Part shown: positions 1 to 7,800 of the stretch, piece by piece | Position numbering within the stretch: the first letter of the stretch is position 1 | Layout of the letters: every line of letters starts with the position of its first letter | Origin: CAZYTX01 sp964650485 | Lineage (GTDB): Bacteria > RBG-13-61-14 > DATKZS01 | NCBI GenBank assembly: GCA_964650485.1 | Contig: CAZYTX010000051.1 | Coordinates: 1 to 26,424, forward strand | Length of the DNA: 26,424 bases | Reading direction: 5' to 3' | The notes under the pieces: model-generated | The model's database searches: none | Told to the model about the DNA's origin: nothing | Seen by the model: only the letters and a program-made list of their open reading frames with translations | Made by a program: the position numbers and the translations under genes

Positions 1-33
1 CTAGTAGTAGGGTAGCTACATGGGAGGAAGTGA

Positions 34-1020
34 ATGACAAGGGACCGCATACTGAGCGGGAGCAGGCCCACAGGGTCGCTGCACCTGGGACACTACTGGG
101 GCGCGCTGGCCAACTGGGTGGAGCTCCAGGAGGACTACGACTGCTTTTATTTCGTGGCCGACTGGCACGCTCTTACCACCGAGTTCGAGAACCCGGACAT
201 CATCGTCCCGTCCACCTCCGAGATGGTGATGGACTGGCTGGCCGTGGGCCTGGACCCCGAGCGGTCCACCATCTTCGTGCAGTCCACGATCAAGGAGCAC
301 GCGGAGCTATACCTCCTGCTGGGCATGCTCATGCCGGTGGCCCGGCTGGAGCGGGTGCCCTCTTACAAGTCCTTCCAGGAGGAGACCGGCCGTGACCTGT
401 CCACCTACGGCTTTTTGGGGTATCCTGTGCTCCAGGCCGCTGACATTCTGATGTACCGGGCCCAGGGGGTGCCGGTGGGAGGGGACCAGGTGGCGCACGT
501 GGAGCTCACCAGGGAGTTCGCCCGCCGGTTCAACAACCTCTACGAGAAGGTGTTCCCCGAGCCCGAGGCCATCCTCACAAGGGCCTCCAGGGTGCCTGGA
601 ACCGACGGCAGGAAGATGAGCAAGTCGTACAATAACGCCATCTCCCTGGCCGAGGACCCGAAGTCCATCGAGCAGAAGATAAGGACCATGGTGACGGACC
701 CGGCCAGGGTGAAAAGGACCGACCCGGGAAACCCTGACATATGCCCGGTGCAGGAGCTGCACAAGCTCTACGGGGACCACGAGACACTGATGTGGGCGGA
801 CAGAGGATGCAGGTCCGCGGACATAGGGTGCATTGACCACAAGGCCACACTGTGGCCGGTTATAATCGAGTCCCTGGCCCCCATCCGCGAGAAGAGGATA
901 CATTTTGAAAAGAACCCGGACCAGGTAAGGGACATAATCGAGCAGGGGAACTCGAAGGCCAGGTCATTCGCCCGGGAGACCATGGAGATGGTGAACAAGG
1001 CCATAAAGCTCTCGGGCTGA
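34..1020 (+). CDS. trpS: Tryptophanyl-tRNA synthetase
   Basis: Class I aminoacyl-tRNA synthetase that charges tRNA-Trp with tryptophan using ATP, in the cytoplasm. The 328-residue product is normal length for bacterial TrpS. It carries the HIGH-type signature as HLGH at residues 17-20, just after the SGxRPTG segment, and a perfect KMSKS loop at 194-198, so both ATP-binding motifs are intact. The middle holds the family's GYPVLQAADILMY and GGDQVAHVELTRE segments. The ATG at 34 is preceded by a strong GGAGG at 23-27. The DNA upstream is too short to show a promoter or the previous gene; several TAG stops lie at 2-15. In related genomes, as I recall, trpS commonly sits beside scpA-scpB; here two or three other genes lie between them. 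Confidence 0.97.
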   Translation: MTRDRILSGSRPTGSLHLGHYWGALANWVELQEDYDCFYFVADWHALTTEFENPDIIVPSTSEMVMDWLAVGLDPERSTIFVQSTIKEHAELYLLLGMLMPVARLERVPSYKSFQEETGRDLSTYGFLGYPVLQAADILMYRAQGVPVGGDQVAHVELTREFARRFNNLYEKVFPEPEAILTRASRVPGTDGRKMSKSYNNAISLAEDPKSIEQKIRTMVTDPARVKRTDPGNPDICPVQELHKLYGDHETLMWADRGCRSADIGCIDHKATLWPVIIESLAPIREKRIHFEKNPDQVRDIIEQGNSKARSFARETMEMVNKAIKLSG

Positions 1021-1044
1021 GAGCGGAAAACGGGGCGCCAGTCC

Positions 1045-1554
1045 ATGAAGCCGATAGTGAAAGGGACACGGAAAGCTTTGAGGATTATTGTCTTCTGGTT
1101 TTTATTCTTGACTCTCGCCGGGGGGTGCAAATTCCTGCTGCCCGGGCCAAAGGGCAAGAAGGTCACCCAGGTCAGGGCCCCTGAGGTGATAAAGGTTAAG
1201 ATGAAAGAGGGCGGGGCTACTTCCCTGGCCGAGTACCAGGTTCTGCGGCTGATCGGATACGAGCCTCCGCGGCCGGGGACAAGAGAGTACAGCGAGGCAA
1301 TCAGCTACCTGAGGGACACCCTTGATGGAAAGCGCGTGCTCATAAAGCACGATGAGCCCGAGCACCCGGTGTGGACCGGAAAGGACCGGATGCCGGCCTA
1401 CGTGTTCCTCGGCGAGCTCTTTATACAAGAGGAGCTTATCAGCCGGGGACTGGGAAGGTTCAGCACTGAACTGGGGCCCACCCGCTTCAACCACAGGCTT
1501 AAGGCGGCCGAGGACCAGGCAAGGGAAGCAGGGCTGGGGGTGTGGTCGGATTAA
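1045..1554 (+). CDS. SNase-fold (thermonuclease-like) lipoprotein, probably catalytically impaired
   Basis: The 169-residue protein has a basic start and one hydrophobic segment (about residues 13-27) ending in LAGGC, a lipobox-like sequence with Cys28, so an exported, possibly lipid-anchored protein is likely. The rest matches the staphylococcal-nuclease (TNase) fold: VLRLIGYEPP, then DRMPAYVF, then a C-terminal AEDQAREAGLGVWSD that is typical of the family ending. Aligning by eye to nuclease A, the first active-site Arg (Arg35) and the later one (Arg87) have counterparts, but the usual DTPE segment reads EPPR, so the catalytic Glu43 is replaced by Arg. It may bind nucleic acid or have another role rather than cleave. 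It begins 24 bp after trpS with only a weak ribosome site (ACGGGGCG). The following ATPase gene starts 11 bp downstream. Confidence 0.8.
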   Translation: MKPIVKGTRKALRIIVFWFLFLTLAGGCKFLLPGPKGKKVTQVRAPEVIKVKMKEGGATSLAEYQVLRLIGYEPPRPGTREYSEAISYLRDTLDGKRVLIKHDEPEHPVWTGKDRMPAYVFLGELFIQEELISRGLGRFSTELGPTRFNHRLKAAEDQAREAGLGVWSD

Positions 1555-1558
1555 AGGA
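1553..1558 (+). promoter_or_regulatory. Ribosome binding site setting the start of the DUF3696 ATPase
   Basis: AAAGGA lies seven bases before the ATG at 1566 and overlaps the stop of the upstream gene. The same frame stays open back to an ATG/GTG-type start near 1542, but that would overlap the lipoprotein gene, and the conserved ATPase N-terminus (MWTKIRLKNF) begins exactly at 1566. Confidence 0.55.
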
Positions 1559-1565
1559 ACTCACC

Positions 1566-2852
1566 ATGTGGACCAAGATCAGATTGAAGAATTTCAGGCT
1601 TTATCAAGACACCAGGGACATCGCCCTTGCGCCGCTCACAGTTTTCATCGGCCCCAACGGCGGCGGCAAGAGCACCTTGCTTAAAGCCTTCCTTCTGCCC
1701 AGACAAAGTGTGGAGAGCCGTGATCTGAAAACACCGATAGTACCGGACGGGCCTTATTGCGAGCTGGGCCTTTACGACGACTATATTTTAAAGGGAGATA
1801 TAAATAGTGACCTTGATTTTCAATTGCAATGGAAGACTATAGCTGATGCGGAAAATGCCGGACATGATGCCAGCTTTGATGTTCAGTGGTCCTATGACGG
1901 AAATTTTTCCCGAGTGCTTGTAAAGGAGTTGGAGTACAGGTTTAGAGGCAAGCGGTCCATTGCAGCGACAAGGAATTCCAATGGAGGCTATGGTCTAGGG
2001 TCTGAACGAAAAGACCTACAAAAAAACAGGCTTCCAAGTATAGCGAAGCTGATAAGGTTTTACGGGACATCATCCGAGCTAGCAAACCGCCTGGAAGTAA
2101 GTCCGTCTTTTTTGTCCCATTTAAACTGGCTTGAAAACGAACTTCAACGTCAAATTTCAGCAACCTATTATCTTGGCCCGCTAAGAGAGCGGCCCAGGCA
2201 GTTTTATCCCATTCCCCAAGTCCGGCCAAGTGATGCCGGCATAATGGGCGAGAGAGCCGGGGATATTATGTTCTTTGACGATAATAATATCCGAGAACAA
2301 GTCTCAAAGTGGGCGAAGGCAATTGGCATTGCCGATAAGGTCTCCGTGAATGAAAATAGTGACTCTTACACAATAGAATTCGCAAATGTTACCATGAAAT
2401 ACAAGAGCAATATTTCCAATGCTGCATTTGGTGCACCCCAGAGCCTGCCAATACTAGTGCAAGGTTTATATCAAGAGCCCGAGTCAACGTTTTTACTGGA
2501 ACAGCCCGAGATTCATCTTAACCCCAGGACCCATGCTGAAATGGCGGATTTCTTCATTCGCCTTGCCAAAGACAAAAAACATAGAAAGCAGTTAATCATC
2601 GAGACCCACAGCGAGCACATACTTAACCGCATCCGAACCATGGTCTCGGAGGGAAAGCTCAAGCCGGACATGGTGGCGGTTTATTTTTGCGATGCGACCA
2701 AGAGCGGAGGAAGAAGTAAAAGGCTTAATATAAGCGAGTTTGGCCAATTTGACAACTGGCCCGAGGGTTTTTTCGCTGAAGAAATAGAGGAAGCTCTGGA
2801 GCAGTCAAGAGCAGTATTTAAAAGAAATAAAAAATTAAGTGGCAATAAATGA
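1566..2852 (+). CDS. AAA/ABC-type ATPase with DUF3696-like C-terminus (defence-type)
   Basis: A 428-residue SMC/RecF-like ATPase of the AAA_15/AAA_21 group. The N-terminus IRLKNFRLY leads to a perfect Walker A GPNGGGKS at residues 29-36. A long helical and variable middle follows. The Walker B region reads FLLEQPEIH (about 309-317), with E312-Q-P-E315 where most relatives have D-E-P, and the switch histidine lies in ETHSEHIL from 346. The last 60 residues contain NISEFGQFDNWPEGFF, the ending I associate with DUF3696. These ATPases usually control a partner effector. Its stop overlaps the next ATG by four bases (ATGA), so it is translationally coupled to the PIN gene. Composition is clearly richer in A+T than trpS or scpA on either side, with many AAA, ATA and TTT codons, which suggests acquisition. 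No promoter of its own is visible; read-through from trpS is likely. Confidence 0.85.
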   Translation: MWTKIRLKNFRLYQDTRDIALAPLTVFIGPNGGGKSTLLKAFLLPRQSVESRDLKTPIVPDGPYCELGLYDDYILKGDINSDLDFQLQWKTIADAENAGHDASFDVQWSYDGNFSRVLVKELEYRFRGKRSIAATRNSNGGYGLGSERKDLQKNRLPSIAKLIRFYGTSSELANRLEVSPSFLSHLNWLENELQRQISATYYLGPLRERPRQFYPIPQVRPSDAGIMGERAGDIMFFDDNNIREQVSKWAKAIGIADKVSVNENSDSYTIEFANVTMKYKSNISNAAFGAPQSLPILVQGLYQEPESTFLLEQPEIHLNPRTHAEMADFFIRLAKDKKHRKQLIIETHSEHILNRIRTMVSEGKLKPDMVAVYFCDATKSGGRSKRLNISEFGQFDNWPEGFFAEEIEEALEQSRAVFKRNKKLSGNK

Positions 2853-3355
2853 TGTGGACAATAGACACCTGGGTTCTTGCTTGCGCTAATGATCAGCAAG
2901 ATAAAACCATCATCTCTAAAGAATTCCTTGAATATATCATTATTGGAGACCATGAGATGCCATTAAGCGAAGAGGTGTTAAAGGAATACGAGAAAAAGGC
3001 GCTCACGGAGAATAAAAGCTTTTCCTCTATTTGGTTTGGAAAGATGCACTTAGCCGGGAAAGTAAAAATTTACTTCCAGCCCGAGGAGGCAAAAGCTGCA
3101 AGACTGCGGCAGAGATTGAAAAGCGGATTGCCGAAATCAATAAAGCGATTCGATCCAACCGACATTCCTTTTGTTGTCTTATGCTTCCGAACTGATGACA
3201 GGCATCTGATCTCGGGGGACATCGGGGAGAGAGATTATTCGCCGGCATTGACGGGTTGGCTCAGAAAGGAATATAAAATCTGCTTTCATGATTTGATTGA
3301 TGAAAAGCCGTTTCATATTTCGCGCCATAAGTGTACAATGCTATCCAAAGAATGA
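2849..3355 (+). CDS. PIN-domain ribonuclease-like protein, partner of the upstream ATPase
   Basis: A 168-residue protein with the layout of a PIN nuclease. It starts MMWTIDTWVL with the first acidic residue D6 in the usual IDTxVL position. E46 (in EEVLKEYE) can serve as the second. The third and fourth lie in DPTDIPFVVLCF (D105) and LISGDIGERDY (D124, with E127 and D129 nearby). PIN nucleases cut RNA, using metal held by these acids; no substrate can be read from the sequence. The start is either of two adjacent ATGs (2849 or 2852), overlapping the ATPase stop by four bases. There is no small antitoxin gene, so this is not an ordinary VapBC pair; the ATPase is the likely regulator or sensor. 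Composition is A+T-rich like the ATPase. The scpA gene begins only 20 bp downstream. Confidence 0.75.
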   Translation: MMWTIDTWVLACANDQQDKTIISKEFLEYIIIGDHEMPLSEEVLKEYEKKALTENKSFSSIWFGKMHLAGKVKIYFQPEEAKAARLRQRLKSGLPKSIKRFDPTDIPFVVLCFRTDDRHLISGDIGERDYSPALTGWLRKEYKICFHDLIDEKPFHISRHKCTMLSKE

Positions 3356-3375
3356 ATGCAGATGAGATTTAAATC

Positions 3376-4173
3376 ATGCAGGAACAGGCGACATACAGGG
3401 TAAAGCTTCCGGTGTTCGAGGGGCCGCTGGACCTGCTCCTCTACCTCATAAGGAAGAACGAGCTCGACATCTACGACATTCCCGTGTCCCTGGTGGTCAA
3501 GCAGTACATGGAGTACCTGGACCTCATGAGGAGCCTTGACCTGGACGTGGCCGGCGAGTTCCTGGTCATGGCCGCGACCCTTTCCCAGATAAAGTCGCAG
3601 ATGATGCTGCCGGGAGAGCCCGGGGAGGAGGAAGAAGAGGGCGAGGACCCCCGGGCGGAGCTGGTGAAAAGGCTGCTCGATTACCAGCGCTACAAGGAAG
3701 CCGCTGAGGAGCTCATGGCACGTCCGGTCCTGGGCAGGGAGGTCTTTGTAAGGGACGAGTCCACGGAAGCCATAGAGGAGGCTGCCGAGTGCTCGGGGAT
3801 CGAGAGCGTGAGGTTCGCCGAGGTCGGCATATTCGAGCTTCTCTCCGCTTTCAAGGAGGTCATGGAACGGGCCCAGGTGACGGACTGGCACGAGGTCACC
3901 ATGGAGCGGGTGTCCATCATGGACAGGATCAACTGGATGCTGGAGAAGCTAAAGGAGGTCGAGACCCTGTCTTTCGACCAGCTCTTCACCCATGTCACTG
4001 ACAAGGCCGTGATTATAGCGACCTTCCTTGCAATACTGGAGCTTATAAGGCTCAAGGTTGTAAAAGCCGCCCAGGAAAAGCAATTCGACAACATATACCT
4101 TGTAAGGGCGGTGGAAATAGACGATGCGTGGATCGAAGACAACCTGCCTAAAATCAACAGGGAGACCGTTTGA
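3376..4173 (+). CDS. scpA: Segregation and condensation protein A (kleisin)
   Basis: ScpA closes the SMC ring in the bacterial condensin and acts on the nucleoid. The 265-residue product is normal length. The N-terminus has the canonical FEGPLDLLLYLIRKNELDIYDIPV, followed by the helical SMC-neck-binding part (DVAGEFLVMAATLSQIKSQMML). An acidic, low-complexity linker (GEEEEEGED) comes next, and the C-terminal winged-helix part contains VIATFLAILELIRLKVV. The start is fixed by the conserved N-terminus, but the ribosome site is poor (GATGAGATTTAAATC). The gene runs into scpB with ten bases between them. Codon use is GC-rich and AGG-rich, in contrast to the ATPase-PIN pair immediately before it. 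Confidence 0.96.
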   Translation: MQEQATYRVKLPVFEGPLDLLLYLIRKNELDIYDIPVSLVVKQYMEYLDLMRSLDLDVAGEFLVMAATLSQIKSQMMLPGEPGEEEEEGEDPRAELVKRLLDYQRYKEAAEELMARPVLGREVFVRDESTEAIEEAAECSGIESVRFAEVGIFELLSAFKEVMERAQVTDWHEVTMERVSIMDRINWMLEKLKEVETLSFDQLFTHVTDKAVIIATFLAILELIRLKVVKAAQEKQFDNIYLVRAVEIDDAWIEDNLPKINRETV

Positions 4174-4178
4174 AGGAG
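4173..4178 (+). promoter_or_regulatory. Ribosome binding site setting the scpB start
   Basis: AAGGAG overlaps the last base of the scpA stop and lies five bases before the ATG at 4184. It favours this ATG over the in-frame ATG at 4124, which would overlap scpA and add 20 residues unlike the ScpB N-terminus. Confidence 0.6.
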
Positions 4179-4183
4179 TGCGA

Positions 4184-4822
4184 ATGGAAAAAGCAAAGAT
4201 CCAGTCCATAATCGAGAGCATCCTGTTCGTTTCCGGGGGGCCTCTGTCGTTGAAGCGCATGAGCGACATTGTCTCCGAGGCTCCGCCCGCGGAGGTCAGG
4301 GAGGCCGTGGAGGAACTGGTAAAGGAATGCCAGGCCGATAACCGGGGCGTGAGGATGGTGGAAGTGGCTGGAGGATACCAGTTCCAGACCGAGCCGGAGA
4401 ACTCTTACTGGGTGGGAAGGCTGCTGCAGTCGAGACCGGTGAGGCTTTCCAGGGCCTCCCTGGAGACCCTGGCCATAGTGGCGTACAAGCAGCCGGTGAC
4501 AAGGCCCGAGATCGAGGAGGTCAGGGGGGTGGACTCGGGCGGGGTGTTGAAAACCCTGCTGGAGCACGGGTTCATACGCATCGCCGGGAGGAAGGACGTG
4601 CCCGGAAAGCCCCTCATCTATGCCACTGACAAGAGGTTCATGGAGTTCTTCAGGCTGAAAAGCCTGGCCGAGCTCCCCACCATTAAAGAGCTTACCGACA
4701 TCCAGCAGGAGCAGTTGGATGCCAGGGACGCACAGGCCGAACTCCCGCTCGACCAGGAGGAGACAGGAGATGAGGAGCAGGAAGAGAACGCCCCGGGACC
4801 CGAGGCGGACAATGAAAACTGA
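4184..4822 (+). CDS. scpB: Segregation and condensation protein B
   Basis: ScpB is the winged-helix dimer that binds ScpA in the SMC complex. The 212-residue product has the family start KIQSIIESILFVSGGPLSLKRM. The first winged helix includes MVEVAGGYQFQTEPE. The second contains the hallmark LSRASLETLAIVAYKQPVTR and the IxxxRGVDSGGVLKTLLEHGFI segment. A DPGKP-like turn (VPGKPLIYATDKRFMEFF) follows. The last 50 or so residues are an acidic, Gln/Glu-rich tail with no predicted structure, common in this family. It directly follows scpA and is presumably co-transcribed. The next gene, a sensor kinase, begins 29 bp downstream and is probably an independent function. Confidence 0.96.
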   Translation: MEKAKIQSIIESILFVSGGPLSLKRMSDIVSEAPPAEVREAVEELVKECQADNRGVRMVEVAGGYQFQTEPENSYWVGRLLQSRPVRLSRASLETLAIVAYKQPVTRPEIEEVRGVDSGGVLKTLLEHGFIRIAGRKDVPGKPLIYATDKRFMEFFRLKSLAELPTIKELTDIQQEQLDARDAQAELPLDQEETGDEEQEENAPGPEADNEN

Positions 4823-4851
4823 AAACTGAACAGACCCCGGCGTGATCCAAG

Positions 4852-7800
4852 ATGAACGGCCAGAACGAGCGACTTGAAGTCATCTTCAAGGCGAGGCTTT
4901 ACGTCAGCCTGGGATTCTCCGCGGGCGGGGCGGTCCTCTCCCTTCTCATCAACCCCGCGGTCCTGGTCCCCATGCTGGTGCTGGGCCTGTTCGAGTGCTG
5001 CCTGAACCAGCCCTACCTTTACCGCAGGCTCTGGAACGTAAGCTCACCCCTGCTGGCCAGGGTACATCTCTACATTGACGTGGCGGTCATAACATTTGCC
5101 GTGCATCTCTTCGGCGGCCCCTGGGCCGGACCCATCATAGCCATATACCTCTTGCTTTTGTTCTACGCATCCGTGGCGGTGAAGCCGCTTGAGGGGGTCC
5201 TGGCCGCGGCCGCCATACTGATCGCTTTCTTTTCCATGATGCTTTTGGAAAACAGCCGGGTTGTGGACAGGCACGTGCCTCTTATGTCCGCGGAAGCCGA
5301 TGCAATCCACAACCTGGCACTGGTCGTCACCACCGTCGTGGTGCTGGTGCTGCCGGCGTTCGCGGGAAGCTACATACAGCGCATGTTCTCTTCACAGGAG
5401 CAGGAGATGCGCTATGTCCTGGAGCGGTCCAGGCGGGTGTTCGACAACGCTCTTAACGCGCTGTTGGTCCTGGACCACAAAGGCACGGTGCTCCGGGCGA
5501 ACCAGAAGGCCGCGGAGCTCTTCCAGATACAGGCGCAAGACCTCGTTGGGATGAACTTCACCGAACTGCTCTCCGCGGAGTCGGTTGACGAGTTCGCCGT
5601 GTTCATGGAGAACGTGTCTATTGGCGAGAGCGTAACATGCGGGAACCTCCAGGTCTCGCTCCCGGACGACACCATGAGGATCATGGAACTGGGAGCTTCT
5701 CCATATGACCGCTCCCCCGATCCCCCCGGCATTTTCCTGTCTTTGAACGACGTCACCGGCATTAAGCTGATGGAAGATGAGCTCAGGCGTTTCTCCGAGG
5801 AGCTCTACAGGAAGGTCGAAGATCGCACCGCGGAGCTGGAGGAGTCCAGGGAGTCGTACGCCAGCCTGTTTGAAAAGGCCGCGGCGCCTCTTTGCTGGCT
5901 GGACCAGGAAGGGACCCTCCGCTCGGCCAACCAGGCGTTCTTCGAGCTCACCGAGCTGGGTAAAAACCAGGAGGGCTCCTTCAAGCTGGTGGACATAATC
6001 CTGGACCAGGGGAGGAGGAAAGAGACAGCGGATTACCTGGAGAGACTAAAAAGAGGCTTCGAGGAACCGAAAAGACTGGAGCTCAGGATTGACAGGAAGG
6101 ATCACGGGCCCGGCTGGACCGAGTGGTTCATACGGTTCGAGCCCCTCACCGACCAGATACTCGTGTCCATGATTGACGTGACCGAGAGGAAGCGCGCGGA
6201 AGAGGCCCTCAAGCAAAGCGAGCAGAAGTTCCGCACCGCGGTGGAGAACCTGCCCTTCGACTTCTGGATGATGGACCGCTCCGGAAGGTACGTGATGATT
6301 AACTGGATGGCAAAGGAGCACTGGGGAGACGTGCGGGGGAAGACGCACGACGACCTGGAAGGGATCATTGAAGAACACACCCTGGACAAGTGGAAGCGTA
6401 ACAACCAGAGGGCTTTCAACGGAGAAGTGGTGAGCGGAGAGCAAGAGTACGACTGGCAGGGCGAGAAGCTCTGCTTCCACGAGATAGTGGCTCCGGTCTA
6501 CCATGACCAGGAGATCACAGGCATAATGGGCGTGAATATAGACATGACCCAGCAAAGGCTCGCGCAGGAAAAGCTCAAGGAGTCCGAGGAAAGGTACAGA
6601 AAACTTGTGGAGACCTCCCCCGACGCCATCACAATGACTGACCTTACCGGCAAGGTGATCATGGCAAATCAGCGGGCTGCAAGGTCCTATGGAGTGGATA
6701 AAGTGGAGGAACTGATCGGCAAGAACGCTCTCGAGTTCATAGCGCCGGAAGAGAGGGACAGGGCCTTCCTGAACGCCCAAAAAACACTCGAACAAGGAAG
6801 CTTGGAACAAATTGAATACGAGCTCTTGAAGGCTGATGGCTCCGCTTATTCAGGCGAGATCAGCGCGTCCCTGGTCCGGGACGCAAGCGGCGAACCCATG
6901 GCCTTTATAGGCGTGGCAAGGGATATAAGCGACCGCAAGCGGGCGGAGGAGGCGCTGCGCTTGACGCAGTTCTCGATTGATAACGCTCCCGACCCCGTCC
7001 TTTGGATTGATGCAGACGCACGTGTCCAGCACGTCAATGAGGCGGCCTGCCGCCACTTAGACTACAGCCGCGACCAGTTGCTCCGAATGACCGTTGCCGA
7101 CTTCGATCCTGATTTTCCAGCCGAGAGATGGCCGTCGCACTGGGAGGAATTGCGGCAGAAGAAGCGGATGGTGATTGAAAGTCGGAACCGCCGGCGCAAC
7201 GGCGATATCATCCCGGTGGAGATATCCATCAACCTTTTGGAATATGGCGGCAAGGAGTACAACTTCGCCTTTGTGCGAGATATCACCGAGCGTAAAAGGG
7301 CGGAGGAGGCGATTTGGGAGAGCGAGAAGAAGTACCGGACCCTGTTCGAGGAATCGAGGGACGCGGTATACATTACAACAAGAGAAGGATTGTTCGTGGA
7401 GGTGAACCCCGCCGCGGTGGAGATGTTCGGCTACCAGAGGGAAGAAATGATCGGCATGGACGTGAGGAATATATATGCAGACCCCGCGGACAGGGAGAAG
7501 TTCCAGGAAAAAATCGAGAGACATGGGTCGGTAACCGACTACGGGCTGAAGTTCAGGAGAAAAGACGGCGCACTGATTGACTGTCTGCTCACCTCCACCG
7601 TGCGCAAGGCCGAGGACGGCGCCATACTGGGATACCAGGGCATCATACGGGATATAACCATGCAGAAGAGGGCCCGGAGGGAGCTTGTGCAAAGTGAAAG
7701 AAAGTATCGCACACTGATAGAGACCTCGCCGGACGCCATCGTCATGTCGGACCTTAAGGGTGAGATCATAATGGCCAACCAGAAGGCCCTTGACCTGTGG

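Noticed and set aside
2849..3355. PIN gene as a classical VapBC toxin
   Set aside because: No small antitoxin gene upstream; the partner is a 428-residue ATPase, and the protein is longer than typical VapC.
1566..3355. Mobile element carrying the ATPase-PIN pair
   Set aside because: No transposase, integrase, terminal inverted repeat or target duplication could be found at the borders of this or the other two A+T-rich islets.
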